NCBI RefSeq assembly: GCF_006094395.1
Contig: NZ_CP035291.1
Coordinates: 1,798,001-1,862,000, forward strand
Length of the DNA stretch: 64,000 nt
Reading direction: 5' to 3'
Source: Staphylococcus haemolyticus
GTDB taxonomy: Bacteria > Bacillota > Bacilli > Staphylococcales > Staphylococcaceae
Shown here piece by piece: positions 32,040-43,875 of this stretch (position 1 is the stretch's first letter; the number at the start of each line of letters is the position of its first letter). Made by a program: the position numbers and the translations under genes. The notes beneath the pieces are model-generated. The model was not told where the DNA came from. It made no database searches and was given only the letters and a program-made list of their open reading frames with translations.

Positions 32040-33518
32040 TTAATGCTTGAAGTGACGCATACCAGTTGTCACCATAGCAATGCCATATTTATTCGCCATA
32101 TCAATTGAATCTTGGTCTTTAATTGAACCACCAGGTTGAATAATAGCTTTAATACCATGCTGTGCAGCCAATTCAACGGTATCATCCATTGGGAAGAAAC
32201 CATCTGAAACTAGGGCAACATTGTCATTGATTTCTATTGCACGCTCTAACGCAATTTTTGCAGAGCCAACACGATTCATTTGACCAGCACCAATCCCTAC
32301 CGTTTGTTTCGTATTACTCAAGATGACAGCATTACTTTTTACAGAAGGGATTACTTTCCAACCTAATAGCATCGCATCCCACTGATCGTCGGTAGGTGCC
32401 TTGTCAGTTACAACTTTCATATCTTCTTTAGCAACTTCAAAGTTATCTTTGTCTTGGACTAAATAGCCACCAGATACAGAAACAAATTCTTCTTCACGAT
32501 TATCAATCGTCATATCAATTTCTAATAGACGTATGTTTTTCTTTTTAGTTAAAATGTCTAAAGCTTCATCAGTAAATCTTGGAGCAATCACTACTTCTAA
32601 AAATATAGCATGTAATGTTTCAGCTAAATCAGAAGTTACGGTTCTATTTAATGCAATAATGCCACCAAAGATCGATTGGTTATCTGCATCATAAGCATGT
32701 TTAAATGCAGTTTCAATATTATCTCCAATACCAACACCACAAGGGTTCATATGTTTAACTGCAACGGCAGCAGACTCTTTAAATTTCTTAACAAGTGAAA
32801 GTGCAGAATCAGCATCTTTAATATTGTTAAAACTTAAAGCTTTACCATGTAATTGTTTAGCACCTGCAATTGTGTGTTTGCTATTCGAAGTACGAACAAA
32901 ACGCGCTGATTGTTGAGGATTTTCACCATATCTTAATTGTTCGCTATCTCCTTTAAAGAAGCTTACAATAGCATGATCATATTCGTTCGTATGTGCAAAA
33001 ACTTTGATCATTAATTCTTTACGGAAATCCTCATCGAGTCGGTCTTCCTTTATGCGTTCAATGACTTCATTATAATCAGCTGGATGTACAATTGTAGTCA
33101 CATGTTTAAAGTTTTTAGCTGCAGCACGTAACATAGTAGGTCCGCCAATATCGATGTTTTCAATTGCTTCTGCTTCAGTTACATCTGGTTTTGCGACTGT
33201 TTTTTGGAAAGGATATAAGTTAACTACTACCATATCGATTAAATCAATATGTTGTTCTGATAACTGTTCTAAATGTTCAGGTTTATCACGATCTGCTAAA
33301 ATGCCACCATGTACTGCCGGGTGTAATGTTTTAACACGGCCATCCATAATTTCAGGAAATTGTGTTAATTCTGAGACAGATTTCACCGGTACAGAAGCAT
33401 CTTCTAAAGCACCTTTAGTTCCTCCAGTTGAATATAATTCATAATCTAATTTGATTAAAGATTTAGCAAACTCCACTATTCCACTTTTGTTTGAGACACT
33501 TAAAATTGCTTTTTTCAT
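32040..33518 (-). CDS. purH: Bifunctional AICAR formyltransferase/IMP cyclohydrolase
   Basis: Catalyses the last two steps to IMP. The 492 residues have an N-terminal cyclohydrolase domain ([38 protein letters not shown]) and a C-terminal formyltransferase domain ([29 protein letters not shown]). The formyl donor 10-formyl-THF links it to FolD, encoded divergently at the other end of the operon. It follows purN by 15 bases. Confidence 0.97.
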   Translation of the reverse strand: MKKAILSVSNKSGIVEFAKSLIKLDYELYSTGGTKGALEDASVPVKSVSELTQFPEIMDGRVKTLHPAVHGGILADRDKPEHLEQLSEQHIDLIDMVVVNLYPFQKTVAKPDVTEAEAIENIDIGGPTMLRAAAKNFKHVTTIVHPADYNEVIERIKEDRLDEDFRKELMIKVFAHTNEYDHAIVSFFKGDSEQLRYGENPQQSARFVRTSNSKHTIAGAKQLHGKALSFNNIKDADSALSLVKKFKESAAVAVKHMNPCGVGIGDNIETAFKHAYDADNQSIFGGIIALNRTVTSDLAETLHAIFLEVVIAPRFTDEALDILTKKKNIRLLEIDMTIDNREEEFVSVSGGYLVQDKDNFEVAKEDMKVVTDKAPTDDQWDAMLLGWKVIPSVKSNAVILSNTKQTVGIGAGQMNRVGSAKIALERAIEINDNVALVSDGFFPMDDTVELAAQHGIKAIIQPGGSIKDQDSIDMANKYGIAMVTTGMRHFKH

Positions 33519-33533
33519 GATTAGATTAACTCC

Positions 33534-34100
33534 TTATTTAATAACTTTAGCTATAACACTTGGATAAAGTTCATACTCCAAACGCTTTACACGTTCTTCC
33601 AAATTCTCTTTAGTATCGTCCTGTTTTATATCACATTGTCGTTGTTCAATAATTTCTCCCGTATCCATACCACTATCAACATAATGTACAGTTGAACCAG
33701 TTACCTTATCGCCACTATTAAACGCTTGTCCAATAGCATCTTTCCCCTTATATTTCGGTAATAGTGATGGATGGATGTTTAAAATTTTACCTTCGTAAGC
33801 GTCTAATAAATCAGGTCCAATTAATCGCATATAGCCAGCAAGTATTATCCACTCAACTTCTTCACGTTGTAACAGTTCTATTAAATGTTGTTCGTAATCT
33901 GCTTTTGATTCGAAATCTTTAGGTTCATTAATATTGACAGCTACTTTTAATTGTTCAGCACGTTTGACGCAGTAAGCATCGTGATAATCAGTATATAAAG
34001 ATGTAATTTCTATATTATTGAGTTCCCCTTTATCTGCGTATAATACAATATTTTCGAAATTACTACCTGAACCAGATGCAAATATTGCTACTTTAGCCAC
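33534..34100 (-). CDS. purN: Phosphoribosylglycinamide formyltransferase
   Basis: A 188-residue folate-dependent enzyme that adds the first formyl group (GAR to FGAR). It shows [13 protein letters not shown] near the N-terminus, the folate site [14 protein letters not shown], and the catalytic [15 protein letters not shown] (Asn-His). The [13 protein letters not shown] motif follows. The start shares one base with the purM stop (ATG overlap), indicating coupling. Confidence 0.97.
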   Translation of the reverse strand: MAKVAIFASGSGSNFENIVLYADKGELNNIEITSLYTDYHDAYCVKRAEQLKVAVNINEPKDFESKADYEQHLIELLQREEVEWIILAGYMRLIGPDLLDAYEGKILNIHPSLLPKYKGKDAIGQAFNSGDKVTGSTVHYVDSGMDTGEIIEQRQCDIKQDDTKENLEERVKRLEYELYPSVIAKVIK

Positions 34101-35131
34101 TACTCTACCCCCTCAAGATGAATAGGCGTGTCTTTGTCTTCAATAATTTCACCTATTTCGAAAGCAGATATACCCTCTTGTTTTAAAATATCGAGTGTTT
34201 GCGCAACATCTTTTTTATCGATTATGACAGTGAAACCAATCCCCATATTAAAGACATTGTACATTTCTTTAGTATCTATATTGGCTTGTTGTTGTAGCCA
34301 ATTAAATACGTTTGGTGTTGGAAATGCTTGTGTATCAATGTTAGCTGCTAAACCTTCTGGTAACCCACGTGGAATATTCTCATAAAAACCACCACCAGTG
34401 ATATGATTCATTCCTTTAATTTGAACAGCTTTTTTTAGAGCAAGAATAGGTTTTACATATAGCTGCGTTGGTGCTAGAAACGTTTCTAAGTACGTACGAC
34501 CATCAAAATCGTCATTTAAATCTATACCAGATTCTTTAATTAATTTACGTACTAAGCTATAACCATTTGAATGTATTCCGTTAGAGGCTAAACCAATGAT
34601 GGCTTGACCTTCTTGAATTGCTGATCCATCAATATAGTCGTCTTTCTCGACTGCTCCAACAGCAAATCCGGCAAGGTCATATTCACCTTCATGATACATT
34701 TCACCCATTTCAGCTGTTTCTCCACCAATAAGTGCAGTGTTAGTCTCTTCGCATCCATCACTCACACCTTTAACAATCTGTTCGATTACTTCTGGAACAA
34801 CTTTATTCGTTGCAATATAATCTAAGAAATATAATGGCTCAGCACCAGTAGTCAAAATATCGTTTACACACATCGCTACTGCATCAATTCCGATTGTGTC
34901 GTGTTTATCATTATCAATAGCCAATTTCAATTTAGTACCAACACCATCTGTACCAGAAACTAGTACGGGTGCCTTCATATTTAATTGAGACAAATCAAAG
35001 GTAGCACCAAATCCACCTAAACCACCTAGTACCTCTTTACGCATTGTTCGTTTAACATGACTAGACATTCTCTCAACCGCTTCATAACCTGCATGAATAT
35101 CAACACCTGATTGTTCATAAGCTTTAGACAT
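34100..35131 (-). CDS. purM: Phosphoribosylformylglycinamidine cyclo-ligase
   Basis: AIR synthetase, 343 residues from the ATG at 35131 ([12 protein letters not shown]), chosen for its upstream GAGAGGG and for agreement with the family start. The longer frame to 35152 lies inside purF. ATP-binding features are [14 protein letters not shown] and LIGGETAEM, and [13 protein letters not shown] follows. The start overlaps the purF stop by 8 bases. It closes the imidazole ring of AIR. Confidence 0.96.
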
Positions 35132-36608
35132 GAATATTACCCTCTCTATCAAAGTAGTGTTTATGATTATTAATATAATCCTGTTGACGTTGACTTAAGT
35201 TCTTATAATATTTATCTTCATAATCAAATAGTCCTGCTGGATAATCACCTGTAAAGCTCTCTACACATAAACCACTATACGGTGCGTCATAATCTAATCC
35301 AATCGATTCAATTAGACCGTCTACGCTTAAATATGATAATGAGTCTGCACCAATATAATCACAAATTTCTTTAGGTGACTTACTTGCAGAAATGAGTTCA
35401 GCAGTCGTTGAAACATCTATACCGTAAAAGCTTGGGAACATAAATTCTGGAGAAGCGATTCTTACATGAACCTCTTTAGCTCCGGAGTCCTTTAACATTC
35501 TGACAATACGTTTACTCGTTGTTCCACGCACAATTGAATCATCAACTAATACAATTCGTTTACCTTCTACGATATCCTTGACTGCCGACAATTTAACGCG
35601 GACACCTTGTTCTCTTAACTCTTGAGTCGGTTGGATAAATGTGCGAGCTACATATTGGTTCTTCACCAACCCCATTTCATAAGGTAGGTGACTTTCTTCA
35701 GCATACCCACTTGCAGCTGATAATGATGAGTTGGGTACACCAATAACCATATCTGCATTTGCAGGGCTTTCTTGTGCTAATTTTTTTCCAGATGCTTTAC
35801 GAACAGCATGAACATTTTTGCCAGCAATAGTAGAATCAGGACGAGCGAAATAAATATATTCCATAGCTGAAATAGACGTATTTGTATGACTCGTATATGA
35901 TTTCACTTCAATACCTTCATTATTAATAACAACATATTCTCCAGCATGGATATCTTGCACATATTCAGCACCTAATACATCAATGGCACATGTTTCACTA
36001 GCTAAGATGTACGTGTCATCTTGCATTTTACCTACTACCAGTGGACGGATAGCGTTAGGATCTACTGCTCCATATAATGCATCTTTAGTAAGTATTGCAA
36101 ATGTGAATCCGCCTTTAATTTGTCGCAAGCTCTCTTTTAACGCTTCTTCAAAAGTTGGTGCTTTACTTCTGCGTATTAAATGCATAATCACTTCAGTGTC
36201 AGATGAAGAATGGAAGATTGCACCATGTTTTTCCAAATATTGACGTAACGTCTGGGCATTAATTAAATTACCATTGTGGCAAATCGCAACGCTCATATCG
36301 TAAAAGTGATATAAAAATGGTTGTATATTTTCAATCCCTTTATTACCTGATGTGGCATAGCGAACATGGCCAATGGCGTTGTGTCCATCTTTAAGTTGAT
36401 CCATTTGATCACCTTTAATTGCTTCTGTTAACAATCCAAGACCTCGTTCACCTTTTAAAATTTCTCCATCTGATACAACAATACCTGCACCTTCTTGACC
36501 ACGATGTTGTAAACTGTGAAGTCCCATATAGGTTAATTGAGCGGCTTCTGAATGATTCCAAATGCCGAACACACCACATTCTTCGTTTAATCCACTGTAG
36601 TTAAACAC
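35124..36608 (-). CDS. purF: Amidophosphoribosyltransferase
   Basis: First committed and feedback-regulated step of purine synthesis. The start is a GTG at 36608 ([10 protein letters not shown], 494 residues) with AAGGAG upstream, and it overlaps purL by 22 bases. A ten-residue propeptide precedes Cys11 (ECGVFGIWN), which becomes the N-terminal nucleophile of the glutamine-amidotransferase domain after self-cleavage. The C-terminal domain has the PRPP loop [13 protein letters not shown]. The region with several Cys residues near the C-terminus would suit an iron-sulfur cluster, as in B. subtilis PurF, but that is inferred. Confidence 0.95.
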
Positions 36609-38776
36609 TTTGCAATTGCTCCTTCCCAACTTTCTTTAATCTCTGAGACTTTTTCAACAATCGAACTTTGAGCATTAGTAACTTTAAATTCATCAACATC
36701 TGTCAATTGACCAATTTCTATAGCTTCATCAATATTTAACGTCTGTCCTTCTTTAACAACAATAATATATCGACCTTGCGTTTCACTAAACAATTGTGCA
36801 TCTGAAAGGTCAATTGAAGCTTCTAATCCTAAACCATAATGGGCACTGATACGCGCTAAAGTAATTAATAAGCCACCTTTACCAACTGTTTGTACGTGAG
36901 AAGCCACGCCACTTCTAATCGTATTCTTGACTGCTTCTCCTTTATTAACTTCATCGCTTAAATCAATTGCTTCAAATTCATGATTGACTTTACCGTATAA
37001 TAATTTTTCAACTTGGCTACCACCAAAATCATCTCTTGTTTCACCAACTAAATATAATTTATGACCAGCTTCAGGATGGAAATCCTTCAGATAATCAATA
37101 TCCTCTATCAAACCTACCATTCCTACGACAGGCGTTGGGAAAATAGATGTGCCACGTGTTTCGTTATAAAGTGATACATTACCTGAAACTACCGGTGTTT
37201 TTAATACTTCACACGCTTCTGACATACCTTTCGTTGAATCAATTAACTGCTGATAGATTTCTTTCTTTTCAGGAGAGCCATAATTTAAGCAATCCGTCAT
37301 AGCAAGTGGAGTTGCACCTACTGCTATTAAATTGCGATAGGCTTCAGCTACGACCATTTTTCCACCTTCATAAGGCTGATTAAACACATAACGTGCTTCG
37401 CCATCAATTGTAGAGGCTACAGCTTTATTCGTACCTTCAACACGAACAACTGAAGATTGTAAACCTGGTTTAATGATAGTATTAGCACCAACTTGTTGAT
37501 CATATTGCTCATATAAATAATGTTTTGAGGCAATCGTTGGATGTATTAGAAGTTTCTTAAATGTTTCTTCGACATTTATAGAGCTATAGTCATTTTTAGA
37601 TGTGTTGTACTCTTTCTCTTCACCTTCTAAAACATAGACCGGCGCTTCATCTGCAAGTGATTGAACCGGTATATCCGCGAATACTTCATCTTCATATTTA
37701 AGTACGAAGCGGTCAGTATTTGTTACTTCACCAATTACCGCACTATCAAGTTCATGTTTTTCAAATAAATCTAAGAATTTTTGTTCAGTACCTTTTTCAA
37801 CAACTAATAACATTCTTTCTTGTGTTTCAGAAAGCATCATTTCATAAGGTGAAATACCTGGTTCACGTGTAGGCACTTGATCTAAATGTAATTCCAGACC
37901 ACTGCCACCTTTAGCTGCCATTTCTGATGATGAAGACGTTAAACCAGCGGCACCCATATCTTGAATACCAACTAATTCGTCGAAAGTAATCGCTTCTAAT
38001 GTGGCTTCCATTAATTTTTTACCTACAAAAGGGTCACCAATTTGAACAGATGGTCGTTTACTTTCACTTTCTTCAGTTAACTCTTCAGATGCAAAAGTTG
38101 CACCATGAATACCATCACGACCTGTTTTTAACCCTACATAAATGACTGAGTTACCTTCACCTTTAGCAGTCCCTTTTTGAATCATGTCATGATCAATAAC
38201 ACCTACACACATGGCATTAACCAACGGATTTCCATCGTAACGATCATCAAATTCAATTTCTCCAGCTGTTGTTGGGATACCGATACAATTTCCATAACCG
38301 CCAATACCACGTACTACACCTTTAAGTAAACGTTGGTTCTGTTTAACTGACAATTCACCGAAACGTAGACTGTTTAACAGATTGATTGGTCTAGCTCCAA
38401 TTGATACGATATCTCTAATAATGCCACCTACACCAGTTGCAGCACCTTGATAAGGTTCGATAGCTGACGGATGGTTATGTGATTCAACTTTAAATACTAC
38501 TGCTTGATTATCACCAATATCCACAACACCTGCGCCTTCACCTGGTCCCATTAAGACATGCTCACCAGTAGTTGGAAATTGTTTTAAGAATGGTTTAGAG
38601 TGCTTATAAGAACAGTGCTCACTCCACATAACCGAGAAGATGCCTACCTCTGTAAAATTAGGTTCTCTTCCCAATATTTCACAAACTTTGTTATATTCTG
38701 CGTCACTTAAGCCCATATCTTGATATAATTTTTCAAGCTTAATTTCTTCAATACTAGGTTCGATAAACTTAGACAT
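36587..38776 (-). CDS. purL: Phosphoribosylformylglycinamidine synthase, subunit II
   Basis: The 729-residue synthetase subunit that converts FGAR to FGAM with PurS and PurQ. The ATG at 38776 ([16 protein letters not shown]) fits the family length and follows GGAGGG; it overlaps the purQ stop by 8 bases. Diagnostic blocks are [41 protein letters not shown] and [16 protein letters not shown]. This small-type PurL needs PurS and PurQ, which are both encoded just upstream. Confidence 0.97.
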   Translation of the reverse strand: MSKFIEPSIEEIKLEKLYQDMGLSDAEYNKVCEILGREPNFTEVGIFSVMWSEHCSYKHSKPFLKQFPTTGEHVLMGPGEGAGVVDIGDNQAVVFKVESHNHPSAIEPYQGAATGVGGIIRDIVSIGARPINLLNSLRFGELSVKQNQRLLKGVVRGIGGYGNCIGIPTTAGEIEFDDRYDGNPLVNAMCVGVIDHDMIQKGTAKGEGNSVIYVGLKTGRDGIHGATFASEELTEESESKRPSVQIGDPFVGKKLMEATLEAITFDELVGIQDMGAAGLTSSSSEMAAKGGSGLELHLDQVPTREPGISPYEMMLSETQERMLLVVEKGTEQKFLDLFEKHELDSAVIGEVTNTDRFVLKYEDEVFADIPVQSLADEAPVYVLEGEEKEYNTSKNDYSSINVEETFKKLLIHPTIASKHYLYEQYDQQVGANTIIKPGLQSSVVRVEGTNKAVASTIDGEARYVFNQPYEGGKMVVAEAYRNLIAVGATPLAMTDCLNYGSPEKKEIYQQLIDSTKGMSEACEVLKTPVVSGNVSLYNETRGTSIFPTPVVGMVGLIEDIDYLKDFHPEAGHKLYLVGETRDDFGGSQVEKLLYGKVNHEFEAIDLSDEVNKGEAVKNTIRSGVASHVQTVGKGGLLITLARISAHYGLGLEASIDLSDAQLFSETQGRYIIVVKEGQTLNIDEAIEIGQLTDVDEFKVTNAQSSIVEKVSEIKESWEGAIAKCLTTVD

Positions 38777-39440
38777 TTTGTTCCCTCCAACTATTAACCA
38801 TTGCTTCAAATAATTTCACGCCACTGTCAGTTCCAAGAATTTTTTCAAGCGCACGTTCAGGGTGTGGCATCATTCCGCAAACATTACCTGCTTTATTTAC
38901 AATACCTGCAATATTTTCATGAGAGCCGTTTGGATTATCTTCATATGTTAAGATAATTTGATTATTTTCAACTAATTCGTTATATATGTCATCTGTACAA
39001 TAATAATGACCTTCGCCATGCGCTACTGGATAAACTACAATTTCATTTTCACCATACAAATTTGTAAAAGGAGTTTGATTATTGGCAATTTTTAGATTTT
39101 CATTTCTGCTAATAAATAAATGAGAATCATTATGGAGTAATGCACCAGGTAATAAACCAATCTCAGTGAGAATTTGGAATCCGTTACATACACCTAGAAC
39201 GGGTTTGCCATCATTTGCCAAGCGTTTTACTTCGTTAATTATTGGTGCTACACTAGCCATTGCACCTGAACGTAAATAGTCTCCAAATGAAAAACCACCA
39301 GGAATTAATACGCCATCGTAACCATCCAATGACGTCTCACGATAATCAACATAATCTGCTTGCGCACCTGACTTAATCGCTGCGTTGTACATATCTCTAT
39401 CACAATTAGATCCTGGGAATACGAGAACTGCAAATTTCAT
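38769..39440 (-). CDS. purQ: Phosphoribosylformylglycinamidine synthase, glutaminase subunit I
   Basis: A 223-residue class-I glutaminase that supplies ammonia to PurL. The ATG at 39440 ([16 protein letters not shown]) follows AAAGGAG and leaves a 1-base gap to the purS stop; longer in-frame starts are unlikely. The nucleophile lies in [11 protein letters not shown] (Cys at about 86), and the His-Glu pair lies in the C-terminal [10 protein letters not shown] region. It forms the PurLQS complex. Confidence 0.97.
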   Translation of the reverse strand: MKFAVLVFPGSNCDRDMYNAAIKSGAQADYVDYRETSLDGYDGVLIPGGFSFGDYLRSGAMASVAPIINEVKRLANDGKPVLGVCNGFQILTEIGLLPGALLHNDSHLFISRNENLKIANNQTPFTNLYGENEIVVYPVAHGEGHYYCTDDIYNELVENNQIILTYEDNPNGSHENIAGIVNKAGNVCGMMPHPERALEKILGTDSGVKLFEAMVNSWREQNV

Positions 39441-39441
39441 C

Positions 39442-39702
39442 TTATGCATTCTCCTTTTCGTCAACAATTTTATAATTATATTCTTCAATTACAGTATTTG
39501 CGAATAACTTTTCACTTAATGTCGTCACAATGTTATCAACCGCTTCATCAGTTGCTTCGTCAACCGTCATGTATAATACTTTACCTACACGAATATCATT
39601 AACTTGTTTATAACCTAAGTCGTGAACAGCTCGATTTAGTGCTTGTCCTTGAGTATCTAACACCTGTGGTTGTAATGTAATGTGAAGTTCAATCGTTTTC
39701 AT
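39442..39702 (-). CDS. purS: Phosphoribosylformylglycinamidine synthase subunit PurS
   Basis: A small 86-residue subunit that bridges PurL and PurQ. The typical features are [18 protein letters not shown] and the short acidic C-terminus. It overlaps the purC stop by one base (39702), so translation is coupled. It has no catalytic residues of its own. Confidence 0.95.
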   Translation of the reverse strand: MKTIELHITLQPQVLDTQGQALNRAVHDLGYKQVNDIRVGKVLYMTVDEATDEAVDNIVTTLSEKLFANTVIEEYNYKIVDEKENA

Positions 39703-40406
39703 TATTTTAGTTCCTCCAATTTATTTAAAAATGTTGTATAAGTGTCAATAAGTGAACCTGTATCATTGCGATAGACGTCTTTATCAAAGTTAGTATCAGA
39801 ATATTTATCCCAAATACGACATGTATCTGGAGAAATTTCATCAGCTAATAAAATTTTACCGTCAGAAGTTTTACCAAATTCAACTTTAAAATCAACTAAT
39901 CTTAAATCCATCTCATCCATCAATTGAACTAATACTTTATTAATATCTTTAGCCATAGTTTTTAATGTTTCAATTTCACTCTCGCTCGCTATTTTTAAAA
40001 GTTTAACGTGATCATCTGTAATTAATGGGTCATTTAAGTCGTCATTTTTATAGAAAAATTCAACTAACGGTGCTTCGAATTCATAACCTTTGTTAAAGCC
40101 TAAGCGTTTCGTTATAGAACCTGTTGCTATGTTACGTACTACAACTTCTAGTGGAATGATTTTAACTTCTTCAACTAATTGTTCCGTTTCCGAAAGTTGC
40201 TTAATAAAATGACTCGCAATTCCATGATGAGCTAAATATTCAAATATTATAGAGGTAATTTGATTATTTAATCGTCCTTTACCTTCCATTTTGTCTTTTT
40301 TTGCACCATTACCAGCCGTAACTTCATCTTTATACTCAACTCTCAATTGACCTTCATTGTCTGTTGAGAAAATTCTTTTCGCTTTTCCTTCATATAATAG
40401 CGCCAT
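39702..40406 (-). CDS. purC: SAICAR synthetase
   Basis: A 234-residue enzyme that joins aspartate to CAIR with ATP. It opens [11 protein letters not shown], the nucleotide-binding hairpin, and contains [33 protein letters not shown] and [10 protein letters not shown], all conserved in PurC. The start lies 3 bases after the purK stop. Confidence 0.97.
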
Positions 40407-40409
40407 TAA

Positions 40410-41534
40410 CTATTCTCTCCCTTCAAACTGTTTAAGCATAGCTTTCTCAGTTTCATCTACATTATTCGTTAAAATTGTCATATGCCCCATTTTACGATTA
40501 GGTTTACGTTCAGGTTTCCCATAAATATGAACATGCCATTCTGGATGATTAGCAAACTTATCTTCTAATAAATCTAAATCGCGCCCCAACAAATTCATCA
40601 TTACTGCAGGTTTTAAAATCTCAATTTCTTTTGGAAGATTTTGTCCAGTAACTGCTAATATATGTGTATCAAATTGTGAATAATCACAAGCTTCAATTGA
40701 ATAATGTCCGGAATTGTGTGGACGTGGTGCAATTTCATTTACATATAAATTATTTGATTTATCGATGAAGAATTCGACTGTAAATGTACCTACAAAATGT
40801 ACCTCATTAATAATTTTATTTACTTCATCTCTAGCTTCTTGTTCCTTATCACTTCTCGCAGGCACAATGGTTTTAAATAATATTTGATTTCGATGTTCAT
40901 TTTCTTGAAGAGGGAAATACGTAATTTGTTTTTGGTTACCAATCGTAACAGTTAAAGAAACTTCGAGTGCAATATCAAGAAATTGTTCTGCTACACACTC
41001 TTGTTGTGAAATGAGATCTTTAGCTTCTTGAATTGATTCTTCATTTTTAACTAAGACTTGTCCTTTACCGTCGTATCCACCAAAACGCGTTTTAACTATA
41101 AATGGATATCCTAATTGATTAATCACAACATTTAGGTCTTTTTCCTCTTTAATAGGTAAAAAAGGAACAATTTTAGATCCCGCTTTTTGTAATGTTTGTT
41201 TTTCAGTTAAACGATCTTGTAATAATTGAATAGCTTGATAACCTTGAGGAATATTGAATTTTTGAGTTAGACGAATAAGTTGTTCAGCTGAAATATTTTC
41301 AAACTCATAAGTGATAACATCAGATTTCTCACCGAGTTCATGCAAAGCTTCTTCATCGTCATAAGCAGCAGTTATAAATTCGTGAGCTACTGATTTACAC
41401 GGACTATCAGGGTTAGGATCTAAACAAATGACTTTAAAGCCCATTTTTTGAGCAGATTGTGCCATCATTTTACCTAATTGACCGCCACCGATAATACCGA
41501 TTGTGTCACCGAACTTTAATTTATTGAAGTTCAT
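40410..41534 (-). CDS. purK: N5-carboxyaminoimidazole ribonucleotide synthase
   Basis: An ATP-grasp enzyme of 374 residues that carboxylates AIR on nitrogen. The start at 41534 ([18 protein letters not shown]) fits the usual length and overlaps purE by 14 bases. [28 protein letters not shown] and [17 protein letters not shown] are the family blocks. PurK and PurE together do in two steps what one-step carboxylases do elsewhere. Confidence 0.96.
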   Translation of the reverse strand: MNFNKLKFGDTIGIIGGGQLGKMMAQSAQKMGFKVICLDPNPDSPCKSVAHEFITAAYDDEEALHELGEKSDVITYEFENISAEQLIRLTQKFNIPQGYQAIQLLQDRLTEKQTLQKAGSKIVPFLPIKEEKDLNVVINQLGYPFIVKTRFGGYDGKGQVLVKNEESIQEAKDLISQQECVAEQFLDIALEVSLTVTIGNQKQITYFPLQENEHRNQILFKTIVPARSDKEQEARDEVNKIINEVHFVGTFTVEFFIDKSNNLYVNEIAPRPHNSGHYSIEACDYSQFDTHILAVTGQNLPKEIEILKPAVMMNLLGRDLDLLEDKFANHPEWHVHIYGKPERKPNRKMGHMTILTNNVDETEKAMLKQFEGRE

Positions 41535-42003
41535 TTTGCATTTCACCAACTTTATCTACTAGACTTTGCTCATATTCATCTAAATGTTTACGAACCGATT
41601 CATTACTAATACTTAAAATTCTCGCAGCTAGTATCCCAGCATTTTTTGCACCTGCATTACCTATTGCAGTTGTAGCTACTGGAATACCTCCTGGCATTTG
41701 AACAATCGATAATAAAGAATCCAATCCTTTTAAACTCTTGGACTCAATCGGTACACCTATAACAGGTATTGTTGTCATTGATGCAACCATTCCTGGTAGA
41801 TGCGCAGCACCACCTGCACCAGCAATAATGACATCGTATCCATTTGTTCTAGCTTGACTTGCAAATTCATACATTAATTTAGGCGTACGATGTGCCGAAA
41901 CGACTTTCTTTTCGTACGGTATTTCGAATTCATCTAACATCGCACAACTTTCTTGCATAACCTTCCAATCTGAAGAACTACCCATAATAACCGCTACTTT
42001 CAC
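41521..42003 (-). CDS. purE: N5-carboxyaminoimidazole ribonucleotide mutase
   Basis: A 160-residue enzyme that moves the carboxyl group from N5 to C4. It starts with GTG at 42003 ([16 protein letters not shown]) after AAAGGGTG; the longer frame to 42072 would read through the promoter. SAHRTP and [13 protein letters not shown] are the catalytic and phosphate-binding motifs. It is the first gene of the eleven-gene purine operon purEKCSQLFMNHD. Confidence 0.96.
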   Translation of the reverse strand: MKVAVIMGSSSDWKVMQESCAMLDEFEIPYEKKVVSAHRTPKLMYEFASQARTNGYDVIIAGAGGAAHLPGMVASMTTIPVIGVPIESKSLKGLDSLLSIVQMPGGIPVATTAIGNAGAKNAGILAARILSISNESVRKHLDEYEQSLVDKVGEMQNELQ

Positions 42004-42062
42004 GTTGTACACCCTTTCAAAAGTTTGAAATTTAGTTACGATTAGTTGTATATTACAGATAT

Positions 42063-42091
42063 AGCATAACAATCATGAGATGCTTTTTCAA
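42063..42091 (-). promoter_or_regulatory. Promoter of the purine operon
   Basis: On the minus strand TTGAAA (42086-42091) and TATGCT (42063-42068) are separated by 17 bases, 60 bases upstream of the purE GTG. The -10 is only moderately conserved. A PurR-box-like sequence lies directly upstream. Confidence 0.6.
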
Positions 42092-42094
42092 TCA

Positions 42095-42107
42095 AAAATC
42101 GAACTTT
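42095..42107 (+). promoter_or_regulatory. PurBox-like PurR operator
   Basis: AAAATCGAACTTT differs at one position from the PurR consensus AWWWCCGAACWWT. It sits just upstream of the purE -35 and between the divergent purE and folD genes. In Firmicutes PurR binds such boxes and is released by PRPP, so this site may control both directions. A second box at a suitable spacing was not clear. Confidence 0.5.
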
Positions 42108-42214
42108 AACTTAATTTTTACTTTTAATTTACGTCTTTTGGCTATCAATTGACGTGACCAAAGATTTAAAGTTAAGGTATAAGTATGATTTAAACAAACA
42201 AGGAGGAATTTTTT

Positions 42215-43072
42215 GTGGTTGCAAAAATTTTAGATGGGAAACAAATTTCTAAGGACTACAGACAAGGTTTACAAGATCAAGTTGAAGCTTTAAAAGAAAA
42301 AGGTTACACACCAAAATTATCCGTAATCTTAGTAGGTAATGATGGTGCTAGTCAAAGCTATGTAAACTCTAAAAAGAAAGCTGCTGAAAAAATCGGTATG
42401 ATTTCTGAAATTGTTCATTTAGATGAGGATACTTCTGAAGAAGATGTATTAAAAGAATTAGACCGTTTAAACAATGATGATTCAGTAAGTGGAATATTAG
42501 TTCAAGTACCTCTTCCTAAACAAGTAAGTGAACAAAAAATCTTAGAAGCGATTAATCCTGAAAAAGACGTTGATGGCTTCCACCCTTCAAATATCGGTAA
42601 GTTATATATTGATGAGCAAACTTTTGTTCCATGTACACCACTAGGCATTATGGAAATTCTTAAACATGCTGATATTGATTTAGAAGGTAAAAATGCAGTT
42701 GTTATTGGCCGTAGCCATATTGTTGGTCAACCTGTATCAAAATTATTACTACAAGCAAATGCTACAGTAACTATTCTACATTCACGTACTAAAGACATGC
42801 ATAGCCATTTGAAAGATGCTGATGTTATTGTCAGCGCAGTTGGTCAACCAGGTTTAGTAACTAAAGATGATGTAAAAGAAGGCGCTGTTATTGTTGACGT
42901 TGGTAATACTCCAGATGAGAATGGTAAATTAAAAGGTGACGTTGAATTTGAAGAAGTTAAAGAAGTTGCAGGTGCAATTACGCCAGTTCCAGGTGGTGTT
43001 GGCCCATTAACAATTACTATGGTGCTTAATAATACATTATTAGCTGAAAAAATGCGTCGTGGCATTGAATAA
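42215..43072 (+). CDS. folD: Bifunctional methylene-THF dehydrogenase/methenyl-THF cyclohydrolase
   Basis: Makes 10-formyl-THF for PurN and PurH. The 285 residues start with GTG after AGGAGG. Conserved blocks are [19 protein letters not shown] (with the catalytic Tyr and Lys), the Rossmann site [14 protein letters not shown] and the C-terminal [10 protein letters not shown]. Being divergent from purEKCSQLFMNHD and sharing its control region fits a common purine programme. No terminator was found before the IS200-type element, 68 bases downstream. Confidence 0.96.
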   Translation: MVAKILDGKQISKDYRQGLQDQVEALKEKGYTPKLSVILVGNDGASQSYVNSKKKAAEKIGMISEIVHLDEDTSEEDVLKELDRLNNDDSVSGILVQVPLPKQVSEQKILEAINPEKDVDGFHPSNIGKLYIDEQTFVPCTPLGIMEILKHADIDLEGKNAVVIGRSHIVGQPVSKLLLQANATVTILHSRTKDMHSHLKDADVIVSAVGQPGLVTKDDVKEGAVIVDVGNTPDENGKLKGDVEFEEVKEVAGAITPVPGGVGPLTITMVLNNTLLAEKMRRGIE

Positions 43073-43140
43073 TGTAATTATTCTTACTTAAACTATATGT
43101 ATGTTGAGTAATTCGTTTAAACTTCAATTAAACAAAGCGA

Positions 43141-43266
43141 AATCAAAACCACCCGTGTGAACGGGTGGTTTGTTCTACGGCTATAAGCCTTCCTTACTGG
43201 CCAGCCCTAAAAGGGCACTGACAGGTCAGCCAACTGCACTACTTTCCCAGCACCCCTAAAGGGGTA
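43141..43266 (-). ncRNA. Structured GC-rich 3' region of the IS200-type element, copy B
   Basis: It holds the same row of hairpins as in copy A. One substitution (GTCAGC in copy A, GTCAGT here) changes a G-C pair to a G-U pair in the GCTGAC stem, so pairing is kept at the RNA level. Whether a stable RNA is made is unknown. Confidence 0.45.
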
Positions 43267-43749
43267 CTATTTTTTTCGTCTTTTTTTAATTTCTTCTCCT
43301 GTAAAAGGATCAAGATATTCTTCCATTGAAATTTGATCTGCAACGATATCTTCTTGTAATTGATTACGAATATAATTTTCAATTACCTTTTTATTTCTAC
43401 TTACTGTATCGACATAAAATCCTTTACATCAAAACTTTCTATTACCATATCTATATTTTAAATTAGCATGTCTATCAAAAATCATTAAACTACTTTTACC
43501 TTTTAAATATCCAACAAATGAGGATACTCCTAATTTAGGCGAAATACTAACTAACATGTGAATATGATCTTTACATGCTTCTGCTTCTATTATTTCTACG
43601 CCTTTTCTTTCACATAGTTGACGCAAAATAACTCCAATATCCCTTTTTATCTTTCCGTATATCACTTGTCTTCTATATTTTGGTGCAAAGACTATGTGAT
43701 ACTTACAATTCCATTTTGTATGTGCTAAACTGTTTGTGTCGGATGACAT
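43267..43749 (-). pseudogene. tnpA: IS200/IS605 transposase TnpA, interrupted by an in-frame TGA (copy B)
   Basis: The same 160-codon frame as copy A, with the identical TGA at codon 107 (43429-43431), leaving a 106-residue product that keeps the HUH motif (His62, His64) but not the predicted catalytic Tyr126. Copy B has Gly102 (YRYGNRKF) where copy A has Cys, and beyond the stop it has Ser where copy A has Gly (VSRNKK versus VGRNKK). The remaining frame is open to TAG. Confidence 0.9.
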
Positions 43750-43817
43750 TAAATAGCATCTCCTCGTGTTGAATATTTGGTTGGCTGACCAATATATATT
43801 TTAGCACGTAGAGATGC
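43750..43817 (-). promoter_or_regulatory. Leader hairpin hiding the tnpA ribosome site, copy B
   Basis: It has the same arms as copy A (GCATCTCTACGTG and CACGAGGAGATGC, 11 of 13 paired). The second arm contains GAGGAG next to the tnpA ATG. The single change in the loop does not alter either arm. Confidence 0.62.
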
Positions 43818-43875
43818 ATTTTTTTAGATAACGGTGAAACCTTTTCTGAACCATACGCATAGCGTATGGTTTTCT

